The notes under the pieces are model-generated. The model worked only from the letters and a program-made list of their open reading frames with translations, had not been told where the DNA came from and did not search any database. Made by a program: the position numbers and the translations under genes. Positions 1-11,440 of a DNA stretch of 64,000 bases are shown here, piece after piece. The stretch comes from Apricaphanius iberus (taxonomy: Eukaryota > Chordata > Actinopteri > Cyprinodontiformes > Aphaniidae), in NCBI GenBank assembly GCA_028564705.1, contig JAPXFQ010002840.1, positions 1,039,501-1,103,500 on the forward strand, given 5' to 3'. Numbering within the stretch: position 1 is the first letter of the stretch; the number at the start of each line of letters is the position of its first letter.

Positions 1-1280
1 ACTTCTCCCGGGCTCAGACCAGAATGGGAGAGACTGTGAGGATGAAGCTGCAACATGGCTGGTAGCCCAGGCTTAATGTTGCAATAACTAGCTACACATG
101 TGCATAGTGAGACCTAGGCTAATCCATGCAGCCATGTTGACTTTACACTTGAAAACGTTTTGCCTTAAATCACAGAAATTTACTGTTAAATTTCTTCTCA
201 ACAGCAGATAAATTCTGTTTTTTTTTTTTGTTTTTTTTTTCTGGAAAACATGTGACATTAATCTAAAAACTTCTGTGTTTTTCAGTGAAAATATACTCCC
301 AAACTTTTTTATTTTTCTACAATTGCCCTAACACTCCGTAGTAAGTATTAGTGATCGCCATATGCAGCTTTTTTACCCCGGATCAGAAAGACTTCTGCAT
401 TCAGATTTGACTCGAACGCCTCGAACAGGAAAGGGGAAGAAGCTGCAACATGGCTGCATCAAGCAGCTCTCATCAAACGCTGTGTAACCTCAGCAACTGC
501 AGCAAATTAAGAACTTGATGCAGACATGTTGCAGATTCTTCCATCTCCTGCCGGAGTCGAATTTGAACCCGGGAAATGAGCTACACGTTCCCTTTTGAAA
601 ATATCCAGATGCGCATCTTATAAATTTAACAACTAAAACTTATCTCAAGGAAATTTCAATCGAACGCAACTGGACTTGGTCATTTGTCTTGGAAGACGTT
701 TCACCTCAACTAAATCTTAAAGACTTGCCTTTTCTGTCCGAAATAATTTAAAATCTCAGAAAAGCTCTTTTTTTTCTTATGAATTTAGGAGTTTTTACTT
801 CTTGAAAATGTTTGACTTTACGAACTTAAAAATATAAAAAATGAATGCTTTTAATAATGGATAGTTTTCTCTCACAAACGTATTACTTTTTCAACATCAG
901 AGCAAGCAACTCTTCTTCACTGTGCGTCACCTCCTATGCCAGGGAATATCTCAGATAAATTTTTGTCCAGCAAATTTATGGCTTTTCCAAATGAAAGTTT
1001 TTTCTTGCAAATATGTGAAATTAATCTACCATGGTCCTAAAACTCTGTCATCCTTGATTCCATGATTCCCTCAGATAATTTCTGGATGCAGGAAAGTCAC
1101 CTGTTAGGTCCTCTGTAATGCACCATACAGCCGGTATCTGTAACAGAAACAAACCTTTATTAGCCACAAAAGATTCAATAGAAACAGGCTCAACGTTCAA
1201 AAAGTATGTTTTATCATATTTGTCTGACACCCATAGATGAAAAAAGCTGATCAGTGATGTAAAGTCAAATTTATTTATGT
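1..1280. other. Intron 6 sequence without a recognised element
   Basis: AT-rich sequence with poly-T runs. A phrase (agctgcaacatggctg) occurs twice, at about 46 and 440, and a tRNA B-box-like word lies on the minus strand at about 550-575. This suggests a decayed, duplicated SINE-like repeat, but no boundaries are visible. The short frames have no recognisable product. Confidence 0.3.
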
Positions 1281-1620
1281 ACAGTGCCTGTATTAAAGCA
1301 TTCACCCCCTTTTTAGCTGATTCAAAAAATCTGTCGTGATCGACAAAAATGTGGCTTTTTCAGATGAGAAAAAAGTAACATTTAAAAAAATTGTAAAAGT
1401 TTAAACTGATTTCTATTAAAATCGTGATAATATGGGACATAAAATAAAAGCAGAGAAGCATCCCCACGGCATGCTGCTGCCACCGCCATGCCTCACGGTG
1501 GGGATGGTGTGGTCTGAGGGCCAAAAAGCTTCAGTTTGGTCTCGTCGGACCTAAGAAACTTCTCCCTTTTGATCAGGGAGTCTCCCACGTGCATATAGGT
1601 ACCTGTATGTACCTATAATA
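1281..1620 (+). mobile_element. Decayed Tc1/mariner-type element fragment
   Basis: It opens with a word close to the common fish terminus tacagtgcct...gtattcaccccc (1280-1309) and includes the familiar internal block with catgcctcacggtggggatg followed by gtttggtctcgtcggacc. The far end is not seen. The family name is inference from recognised motifs. Confidence 0.45.
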
Positions 1621-2412
1621 TAGGAAAACAGACCGTTTTATACGTCACATTTATATTTAAAAGGGTTATATAGATTTTCTATTGTGTGACAAGGTGTCAG
1701 CGAAGCCGGGGGCCACAGTCTCGCAGGTGTGGGGGTCATGCATGCTTACCACTCAGCCAACAGAGCCATTAAGATCTATTGGAGTTAAAATGTCAAGATC
1801 TCCACACTGTCAATCTTCTAAAAAGTATTTTCCTGAAACACTCTGGACAAAGTCGAGGGCAAAATACGGTGTCCCCCCCTATATTCACACACTGTGTGTT
1901 CCACAAGGATAGGGGGGATGTGTGAGGGTGACATTGCCATATTTACTCCGAATCATGTATGATACAACCCAAAATGCGCACTCGGGCCGCATCATCATAT
2001 TCCTAACGGTTTAGTAGTAATTTGCCTCTTAAAATAACTGGAAACAATATACACGAAGAACAGTGACTTTAGACAAATATGCAGTTATTATCTTTATAAT
2101 AAAAAACATGATCTACAGTAGGCATCATGTAGTACGTTTGCCAAAGTGAGATAAATGACCAGCTCTTGGCATGAGCTATTTAGGAGACATATATGTACAT
2201 TAGACATTTTTTTGTCCGTCATTTTGACCGTCGGGGCCAAAAGAATCCGGTCACAATCTATTTTTATTTTTTGGTGGGTGGGGGACAAATTAATACCTGT
2301 TCAATAGTATGTATTATGCAGTCTTAAATAAAAGCAACCTGACCAGAGAACTACACATAGAAAGGAAATTAAATGCTTGTGCTTATAAGAATACTTGATG
2401 CGGTTCCTGCAC
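1621..2412. other. Intronic sequence, nothing definite
   Basis: A tRNA A-box-like stretch lies on the minus strand near 1740-1770 without a matching B box. The open frames here have no recognised protein. Confidence 0.3.
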
Positions 2413-3240
2413 AGTGTTGGGTCACACAAAGCCATCGGGTGGCGCTAATCTGCATTCTAGCTCCACAGGAAGTGGAGAAGAAGAGAGTTTATATAAGCAC
2501 CATGCAGACGGAAGTTCATCCTTCATTCACTCAGAGCCGTGGCCGAGCTCTGATCGGGAAGACCCACAACAAAGAACCTTCCTTCGCGGGCGAAGGACCA
2601 ACATCTGAGTTCCAGGAGCAACACCGACGGACGACCGATCCGGTGACTGAAAAACACTGATAAAAAAAAACTGTTGTTCTGCCTGAACTCTGCAGACCGT
2701 TCCTGAATCTGCCTGTGGCCGCGAGAGAAACGGGAGCCTGAACTGCATGCCTGAACCGGTTAGAGGCCGCATCCCTTCGTGCCAGAGCCAAAAAGAATTG
2801 CCGTGCTGGAAAGCTGTCAAAAAGGTTTCCAGAGAGAGAGAGTTGGAGCTGATCGCTTTTTAGCCAGATCAGAGGACGAGTTAACTGCATCAACAACGGC
2901 CAGGAGCCCCACTGTAAGCAGCTACTGCAGCCGTTGTTAGCAGCTAGGCCAACGTCGCCGACCCCCTTCCCTTCATCGACACGGAGAAAACCTGGAGAAC
3001 TTTAATCGTTCATAAGGTCTGTCAGGGCAGAGGCAAATTAGTTAGGATCACTAATTTTAAAGGTGTGTGTTTTTACTCTTGTATAAGTTTTCATCTGTAT
3101 CTTTGGGTAATACAGGCCTCCTGGCCTGAAGTTTTAATCAGTGTTTTTAACAGACTTTCCCGACAAAGAGTCGTTATCCTTTCTTTGTTTGATTTTAATA
3201 AATGTATTTGAGCCAGTTCAAACGCCCCACGTGCGTTACA
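2413..3240 (+). mobile_element. Possible solo LTR
   Basis: A more GC-rich block of about 830 bp begins TGTTGGG and ends GTTACA. It has a TATA-like tttatataag at 2488-2497 and AATAAA at 3197-3202, the order expected of an LTR. A matching target-site duplication is not convincing and no second LTR or internal retroelement coding region is visible. The open frames on both strands show no known domain. It could also be an unrelated interspersed repeat. Confidence 0.33.
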
Positions 3241-5908
3241 GAGCAAACTCGGTTAAAAAGTAGACTGTTTAAGAACAGAAACTAATATTATTAGGCGCGT
3301 TTGAACTCGCCTTATTTTTTTTTATCAAAATACTGGAATTAGATTGTGTACTGCAGTGACCAATCCATGAATAAAATAATTTTCCAAAGGTTAATTACTC
3401 TTATCCAGATAATTTTTAACCAAACATGTCATAATCCAAAGAATGTTTATTTTTCCTTAAAAAATTTTTTTTTAAATTTTTGTTGGTTCACACATAAATC
3501 AATGGTGCTAAATTAGTTCAAACTAATTACAATTGGTAAACCAATTTAACTTTTGTTCAAGCATCTTTAAATCAAGCCCCAGGTTCTTAAAGCATCCAGA
3601 TTCCTCCAAGCATAAATCGGAATTCATGTTTTCTACCTTTATTGCATTTTTATCAATTTGTTTCTTTTATTTTTAGTTATTGATTTAGTTTGATCATTAG
3701 TGTGTTGGTTATTAGTTTTCTCTTTCTTCTTTTGTAAATAAACTCTTGTATTTTGTAAAGTCACTGTTGTCCCTCTTATTCAACACACACACATATGGCA
3801 TGCTTTCATTATCAATAGACGGTAAAGAATTCACTCCTTCAGATTATGAGACTGATATAGATATTTGGCTATTAAAATATTAATTATTTTTTATAAATTA
3901 TTTCTCATTGACTGCCATACGCTATCATTTGACTATTAATAGCCAAATAGCTGCATTTTACCCTAAATTTTACCCTAAATCCGCAACAACGGCATGGAAC
4001 GAAAATGCTCACTTAAAAAAAAAAAGTTTTATCTAATAGTCTGATTGCAGAAGTTTTTTAATTTTGTTATCGGACAGAATAGATTACCCCTCATTGAGAT
4101 GTAGCTGTTGGTCTATGTGTGCAAAGTCCACGCTTCACCCCAGCACTGTAGAATTTAATTAATGAATCACTTCAGACAAAGTTTTCACATGAGGAAACTT
4201 TTCTCCTATTGCAGTCACCAGAAGTCGAAGACTCTTAGAACGAGCAGTTTCTTGACCCGTAAACTCCGGGAGGAAAGCCTGTAGTTAAAGGAGCAGCAGC
4301 AGGCGCCGCACACACCTGTCTTTAGCACACATCGGGCTCTATTGAGCGTCCCTAACCGTGCGCACTGGGATGGATGGACTGGCGACCTGTCCAAGGTGTG
4401 TCTCTTCCCCGATAATCGCTAGAGATATGCACCAGAACCCCGAAACCCTTCAAGGAGAAGTAGAATAAAAAATGGAGGGAATTTATTTACCTTTACTCCA
4501 TGCATAGAGTTGAAAAAATTCCTTAAAAACGAATCTGTAAAAATGATGGACAGCCTTCAGATTTTTCCGTGACCATTCTAAAAAAACGGTAAAATACGTA
4601 AAATATTCAGTTAACGCGAATGTTGATATATAAAAGCAATACCGTAGATATATATGGCCGATATATGCACCTCAATTTGGCCTATATGTCGCATATATGT
4701 ACGCAACATTTATATTATATTTATAATATATGCGCATATATATGCCGTATATAGGTTTCATACATGCGCATATATCCTCATTTAGATTCTTTCCATGTGG
4801 GTTTGATTACGCACAAATAGGTGAGCATGTCAGTTCTAAGAGGAGCAGGAGGATGTGGTGAGACTTTCAGGCCACAGCAGGTGAACTTTTCATATTTTAA
4901 ATGCGATTGTTTAATTTCTCTAATTTATTCAGATTGAACATTATATGAAATAAACAAATAAATACGTTTGAATAGGTTTATAAAACGGACGGTTAAAAAT
5001 CAACTATAGCTGGACTTTTTAAACCCTTCAGTCAAGATGACAGATAACACAAAGGTCTATCTTGACTTGTGATCTGAGAGAACGCTGACCCAGAACTCCT
5101 GCAGGAATCTGGGGTTATTTTCCAACCGAGACATCGATTCTATCCTTATACAACATGGGCATCAAATCACAGCATTTTCTTGCACAAAAACCTTCAACTT
5201 TCCCAATGTTAGCTAACCATTTAGAGTTTTTTGGAAAGTGCCCAGTGTTAAAGATTTTGTTAGCATCTACAGAGCCTGTTTTTACCACAGCCATGTTGCT
5301 GATAAGGAAAGTTTTTTTTTAAATGTCATCAATCCTCTCAAATTCAACCTAATGTTTGAAATGTTTTGCACTTCTGCATAGTAGCAAAGACTGTTGTAAT
5401 CAGAGTTGCCAGACAAATGTTTAATACATAAAAAAAACAAATAACCGATCTCTTCTTGTTATCAATACAAACCCAAATTAAATGATCGTGATTCCTGGAG
5501 ATGCATCGAGATATTGAATCTTTAACATTACAATTATGATAGAATCGAATTTTGAGACTTGTGAAGATTCACACGTCTAGTGGGTCGGTGAGAGAACTTC
5601 AACCTGCAGCTGTGAAGCGGCGCTGCTGCTGAGAGTTTGGAACGACTCTGATGCGTAAACACAGAGTAGGAGCCACACTGAGAGACACACGCTGCACCGG
5701 CAGCTATAAATACACTCTGACATGAAGTCAGACTTGTACATCACGCACACACACACGCACCAGTATGAGGTCACCACACTCTGGGCTTCCCAACACAAAC
5801 ATGCCGCAGTGAATTCCCACACCGGACCAAAATAGATCCATCTCACCTCTCTACCCCAATCAACTCGCTGCCTCGTCTTTTCCACCTCCTGTCTTCTCAT
5901 TCCCAACT
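3241..5908. other. Intronic AT-rich sequence with minor repeat fragments
   Basis: Mostly featureless. At about 4368-4405 a gatggatggactggcgacctgtcc-type phrase marks a common fish repeat fragment. At 4635-4780 there is palindromic AT-rich sequence rich in tatatg and gcatat. At 5720-5760 there is a short CA run. No coding region is recognised; a 109-residue minus frame at 5577-5906 spans the CA run and resembles no family I know. Confidence 0.4.
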
Positions 5909-5916
5909 AGATCACT

Positions 5917-6010
5917 CGGGTGTCACGATGCTCCAAATCCTCGATTCGATTTGATTTTCGATTTTTAGCGTCACGGTTTCGAATCGATTCTCAATTTTAT
6001 TTTATTTTTT
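5917..6010 (+). mobile_element. hAT-like MITE end (gtgtcacgat type)
   Basis: Starts ggtgtcacgatgctcc and continues with repeated cgattcgat/aatcgattctc words typical of fish non-autonomous hAT elements. The likely partner end, in inverse orientation, is at 13060-13105 (gattgtgacacccct), so the repeat block between may be an insertion into one element. Confidence 0.5.
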
Positions 6011-6117
6011 TACTTTTACATTACTATGTCTTTTTTTTTAGAGTAGTCAACAATAATTGGTTTTATTCATAAAATTCTGTAAAGTAAATCTTTCTTTAAA
6101 GACAAAAGTGATGCAAT

Positions 6118-6213
6118 TAAGGGACGGCCCAATGCAATGCATGGAGGCAGTGCAAATCCATTGCAAAGCAATGTATTGCACTGCCTCCATGCAATTGCAT
6201 GGGCAGTCCCTTA
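6118..6213. repeat. Foldback hairpin, 38-bp arms
   Basis: Left arm 6118-6155 and right arm 6176-6213 are inverted copies with one mismatch and two single-base bulges. The 20-base centre also folds (cattgc, aaa, gcaatg at 6159-6173). The two arms therefore form one stem-loop of about 96 nt starting with taagggac. It is either a very short MITE or a transcribed hairpin. Confidence 0.9.
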
Positions 6214-6239
6214 TTACTATTCACTTCTAAACGGACTCT

Positions 6240-7200
6240 TTATTCTTTCACCGTTAATGCGGGTCGTACCGTAGCGTGCACCCCCACAATATATACATCA
6301 AAACGACCGGCTCGATCGTGTGAGGTGTGCTATTACTTTTATTGGCGATTGGAGTTACCATGGCGACGTAATTAGCGAAGAACCACCCCCAAAAACACCC
6401 ATTGGAAATGAATGGAAAAACGGCCCAAAATCATGAAAAATCCACTATTTTTGAAGATTTACTGTGTAGCCATACAATAACTTAGCAACACCATTCGAAA
6501 TCCAGATTGTAGCCACGTCCGTGCTGTGTTCAGCATTGAAGACCGCATGTCGATAGCTGTTACGGTTTTGTCACAATTTGACTTTGTTCGACCCAAAGTT
6601 TGCCCCAAATCACATTTTTAGAGTGGAGCAGCTCGTTAAGCAGAGTGTGGAGTGATGAACTTTTGGAAGGTCCTCATAAAAATTTAACTCGACGTCACGG
6701 TCACATATTTCGCACTAGTGACATGATTTTCGGTCATGAAATAGAGCCGCCCTTTGTGATTCTCAGGATAGTTTCAAAATTTTCCTATCTCGCACGGTTT
6801 TCTCTCAGCGAGCTCTAGATCGCTCAAAGTGGAACCCAGTTTCAGGACTTTGCTCCTATACGTTATCATTGTGACTCCTCATGAGTTTCTCCAACAGACA
6901 GATGATCTTAGTCGTCTTTCACTCGTTCCCTCTCGGACTGGGAACAAGGTAGAGACTTTTGCTTTGGCACGAACGAAGAAAAATGATAAATCTCGCTCAC
7001 ACTTCAAGAATTTTTCCGATACCTTGTACGGTTATCGAATGGGAACGATTTGTTCGGAGCACTTTTTGAGAAAAAAGTTGAAATCTAAGCTGTTAATTAT
7101 CGAAACTGTTTGCACCTGCTGTAGTTTTCACTCACACTTGTTGCTGGGGAAACGGAGCACCTTTGATCAGAGGTCACTAAAGTTCATCCCATAGTCTATA
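6240..7200. repeat. Dispersed repeat module M (first copy)
   Basis: Long, fairly even-composition sequence. Its part from about 6920 to 7260 recurs with small changes at about 10478-10870 (words such as ggtagagactt, caagaatttttccgatacc, gggaacgatttgttcgg, ttgctggggaaacggagcac). Short open frames (72 and 121 residues) have no recognised product and are treated as chance. Confidence 0.7.
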
Positions 7201-8885
7201 CACATTGAAGGCCTGTTAAAGCCCACTCACACACAGTTAATGCTGTGTAGTTCTATAGAAAGAGATACTACAAAAGGGTCCATGTGTCAGTCCATCTGTC
7301 TTTGTCTTTCTGACCATGTCTCTCTGTCTTACTCAGTCTGTCTCAGTCCTCCTGTCTGTCTCTACCCTTTCATCTGCATTCCTTTCTTTGCATCTCTCTC
7401 TGTGTGTCTGTCTATGAATCAGCATTTGTGGCTTCCAGAACAACTCCATATCCCATAATGCTTCAGAACCCACATTCATTTCTATGTATGTTCCTGCCAG
7501 GCATTTTGAAACTGACCATTAGATCAGACTAATCTCTGTGTCTGTCTATGAATCAGCTGTGTGGCACCTGTGATAAGAGGTCACCAAAGGTCAACCCTCT
7601 TTAAATACTTTGAAGGCCTATTAAATGTGTCATGTCCATCTGTCTTTGTCTCTCTGACAGTGTCTCTGTCTTTGTCCTTGTCTGTCTTTCTTTTTCAGTC
7701 TGTCTCAGTCCCCCTGTCTGTCTCTACCCTTTCATCTACATTCCTTTCTTTGCATCTTTCTCTGTGTGTCTGTCTATGAATCAGCATGTGTGGCACCTGT
7801 GATAAGAGGTCACCAAAGGTCAACCCTCAGTATATACATTGAAGGCCTGTTAAAGCCCACTCACACACAGTTAATGCTGTGTAGTTCTATAGAAAGAGAT
7901 ACTACAAAAGGGTCCATGTGTCAGTCCATCTGTCTTTGTCTTTCTGACCATGTCTGTCTGTCTTACTCAGTCTGTCTCAGTCCTCCTGTCTGTCTCTACC
8001 CTTACATCTGCATTCCTTTCTTTGCATCTCTCTCTGTGTGTCTGTCTATGAATCAGCATGTGTGGCATCCAGAACAACTAACTCCATATCCCATAATGCT
8101 TCAGAACCCACATTCATTTCTATGTATGTTCCTGCCAGGCATATTGAAACTGACCATTAGATCAGACTAATCTCTGTGTTTGTCTATGATTCAGCATGTG
8201 TGGCACCTGTGATAAGAGGTCACCAAAGGTCAACCCTCTTTATATACTTTGAAGGCCTATTAAATGTGTCATGTCCATCTGTCTTTGTCTCTCTGACAGT
8301 GTCTCTGTCTTTGTCCTTGTCTGTCTTTCTTTTTCAGTCTGTCTCAGTCCCCCTGTCTGTCTCTACCCTTTCATCTGCATTCCTTTCTTTGCATCTCTCT
8401 CTGTGTGTCTGTCTATGAATCAGCATGTGTGGCTTCCAGAACAACTCCATATCCCATAATGCTTCAGAACCCACATTCATTTCTATGTATGTTCCTGCCA
8501 GGCATATTGAAACTGACCATTAGATCAGACTAATCTCTGTGTCTGTCTATGAATCAGCATGTGTGGCACCTGTGATAAGAGGTCACCAAAGGTCAACCCT
8601 CTTTATATACTTTGAAGGCCTATTAAATGTGTCATGTCCATCTGTCTTTGTCTCTCTGACAGTGTCTGTCTGTCTTTCTTTTTCAGTCTGTCTCAGTCCC
8701 CCTGTCTGTCTCTACCCTTTCATCTGCATTCCTTTCTTTGCATCTCTCTCTGTGTGTCTGTCTATGAATCAGCATGTGTGGCTTCCAGAACAACTCCATA
8801 TCCCATAATGCTTCAGAACCCACATTCATTTCTATGTATGTTCCTGTCAGGCATTTTGAAACTGACCATTATATCAGCCTAAGGA
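7200..8885 (+). repeat. Pyrimidine-rich complex tandem array
   Basis: Composite tandem repeat. A block containing cttccagaacaactccatat recurs at about 7430, 8067, 8430 and 8778 (spacings near 637, 363 and 348). A block gataagaggtcaccaaaggt recurs at about 7571, 7801, 8211 and 8575. Between them are ctgtctttgtctctctgac / cagtccccctgtctgtctct tracts. The open frames across it (for example 7766-8170 and 8539-8808) are the same repeat translated and are not genes. Confidence 0.9.
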
Positions 8886-8989
8886 AAGTCTTCACACCCT
8901 TTACATAATATACAGGTACTAAGGAGCAGCATGCCAGGCCTTGTATGTATTTTAGTTGATTTCAGCTTTTTCAGTATATTTTCATACTA

Positions 8990-10448
8990 ATCCTATTAAT
9001 AGTAATGCCAACAGGTTAGCTAGCATTAGCATGCTAGTTAGCATTAGCATGCTAGCTGTTGTTAGCATTTTAGCTAATTTTAGCTTTTTGACTATATTTT
9101 TGTACTGAATGGGATTATAGTAATGCCAACATGTTAGCTAGCATTAGCATGCTAGTTAGCATTAGCATGCTAGCTGTTGTTAGCATTTTAGCTAATTTAA
9201 GCTTTTTGACTATATTTTGGTACTGAATGGGATTATAGTAATGCCAACATGTTAGCTAGCATTAGCATGCTAGTTAGCATTAGCATGCTAGCTCTTGTTA
9301 GCATTTTAGCTAATTTTAGCTTTTTGACTATATTTTGGTACTGAATGGGTTTATAGTAATTGCCAACATGTTAGCTAGCATTAGCATGCTAGTTAGCATT
9401 AGCATGCTAGCTGTTGTTAGAATTTTAGCTAATTTTAGCGTTTAAACTATATTTTGGTCCTGAACAGGTTAATTGTAATGCCAACATGTTAGCTAGCATT
9501 AGCATGCTAGTTAGCATTAGCATGCTAGCTGTTGTTAGCATTTTAGCTAATTTTAGGTTTTTGACTATATTTTGGGAACTTAATGGCTTTATAGTAATGC
9601 CAACATGTTAGCTAGCATTAGCATGCTAGTTAGCATTAGCATGCTAGCTTTTGTAAGCAATTTAGCTAATTTTAGCTTTTTGACTATATTTTTGTACTGA
9701 ATGGGATTATAGTAATGCCAACATGTTAGCTAGCATTAGCATGCTAGTTAGCATTAGCATGCTAGCTGTTGTAAGCAATTTAGCTAATTTTAGCTTTTTG
9801 ACTATATTTTTGTACTGAATGGGTTTATAGTAATGCCAACATGTTAGCTAACATTAGCATGCTAGTTAGCATTAGCATGCTAGCTCTTGTTAGCATTTTA
9901 GCTAATTTTAGCTTTTTGACTATATTTTGGTACTGAATGGGTTTATAGTATTGCCAACATGTTAGCTAGCATTAGCATGCTAGTTAGCATTAGCATGCTA
10001 GCTGTTGTTAGAATTTTAGCTAATTTTAGCGTTTAAACTATATTTTGGTCCTGAACAGGTTAATTGTAATGCCAACATGTTAGCTAGCATTAGCATGCTA
10101 GTTAGCATTAGCATGCTAGCTGTTGTTAGCATTTTAGCTAATTTTAGGTTTTTTACTATATTTTGGGAACTTAATGGCTTTATAGTAATGCCAACATCTT
10201 AGCTAGCATTAGCATGCTAGTTAGCATTAGCATGCTATGCTTTTAGCATTTTAGCTAACTTTAGCTTTTTGACTTTTAGTACTAGAATGGGATTATAGTA
10301 ATGCCAACATGTTAGCTAGCATTAGCATGCTAGTTAGCATTAGCATGCTAGCTGTTGTTAGCATTTTAGCTAATTTTAGCTTTTTGACTATATTTTGGTA
10401 CTGAATGGGTTTATAGTAATGCCAACATGTTAGTTAGCATTAGCATGC
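8990..10448 (+). repeat. 118-bp TTAGC-rich minisatellite, block 1
   Basis: About 12 units of 118-119 bp. Unit starts (gttagctagcattagcat) lie at 9015, 9133, 9251, 9370, 9488, 9607, 9725, 9843, 9961 and 10079, with variants to about 10434. Each unit holds gcattagcatgctagttagc with two copies of the self-complementary tagcatgcta, plus gctagc palindromes, then ttttagctaattttagc and a variable spacer. The block ends where gcatgcacaccgtggcc begins. Confidence 0.95.
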
Positions 10449-11440
10449 ACACCGTGGCCAGAGAGATGTTATTAGTCATTTTTCTCTCGCTCCCTCTCGG
10501 ACTGTGAATAAGGTAGAGACTTCTGCTTTGGCATGAACGAAGACAAATGATACATCTCGCTCTCACTTCAAGAATTTTTCCGATACCTTGTGCGGTTTTC
10601 GAATGGGAACGATTTGTTCGGCGCACTTTTTGGAGTTTTTTCTTAAAATTGAAGCTCTTAATCATCTTAAGTGTTTGCAGCTGCTGCAGTTTTCACTCAC
10701 ACTTGTTGCTGGGGAAACGGAGCACCTTTGATCAGAGTTCACTAAAGTTCATTCCACAGTATATACACATTGAAGGCCTATTAAACCCCACTTAAACACA
10801 GGTTATGCTATGCAGTACTATAGAGAGAAGTACTACAAACAAGTCCATGTGTCAGTCCATCTGTCTTTGTCTTTCTGACCATGTCTCTGTCTTTCTCAGT
10901 CCCCCTGTCTGCCTGTACCATTTCATCTGTGAATAAGATAGAGAGGTGTGCTTTGAAATAATTGAACACAAAGGATAAATATCGCTAACACTCCAATAAT
11001 TTTCCTGATAGCTGCTATAGTTTTCGAATGGGAAAGGTTCGTTCGCAGCCGTTTAAGACTCTGAACATGGAGAGGAGACATCAGAACATATGGCGTAAAA
11101 GTCAGTGTTATATGTATGTTCGGATGGCGTAGTGGTTAAGGAAGAGGGTTGGCATCCCAGAGGTACTGGGTTCAAATCCAGGAACGAGCAGCAAATAATT
11201 TTTCTTTGCTGAAAGCTGAACTGGGAGACGAGACAACAGATCATATGGCCTAAAACTCAATGCTATATAACTGATGTTGTAGTGTAACTGTGAAGGAACA
11301 GGAATACAATGCAAGAGGTAGTGGGTTTGAATCCCAGGGGGAGCAAATTTTTTTTTTTTCTTGTTTGAAAGCTGGAACCAAAATCCCTATGTTATACACA
11401 GTACTACATTGCACTTGTATGCATTTTAGTTGATTTCAGC
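10449..11440. repeat. Repeat module M (second copy) and tRNA-like words
   Basis: Separates the two minisatellite blocks. 10478-10870 is a diverged copy of the 6920-7290 module, including the ttgctggggaaacggagcac phrase and the start of the ctgtctttgtctttctgacc array. 11040-11420 is different and contains two tRNA-like stretches. Confidence 0.75.
11119..11185 (+). repeat. tRNA-derived SINE head (A and B box)
   Basis: A-box-like tggcgtagtggttaag (11125-11140) and B-box-like ggttcaaatcc (11169-11179) at tRNA-like spacing. Short pairing ends gttc and gaac lie outside. A second, more decayed B box (ggtttgaatcc) is at about 11325. It lacks a convincing anticodon arm, so this is a SINE head or tRNA relic rather than a working tRNA. 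Confidence 0.45.

Noticed and set aside
2531..2896. A 121-residue minus frame in the LTR-like block
   Set aside because: No recognisable domain, overlapping open frames on both strands, and the block is better explained as non-coding repeat.
5577..5906. A 109-residue minus frame with Cys/Val run
   Set aside because: Its unusual CVCVCV part is the translation of a CA microsatellite; no family likeness.
7240..8882. Seven overlapping plus-strand frames of 62-134 residues rich in Cys, Leu and Ser, looking like small secreted or membrane proteins
   Set aside because: They are translations of the pyrimidine-rich tandem repeat (CTGTCT/CTCTGT tracts) in shifting frames; the composition explains the open frames.
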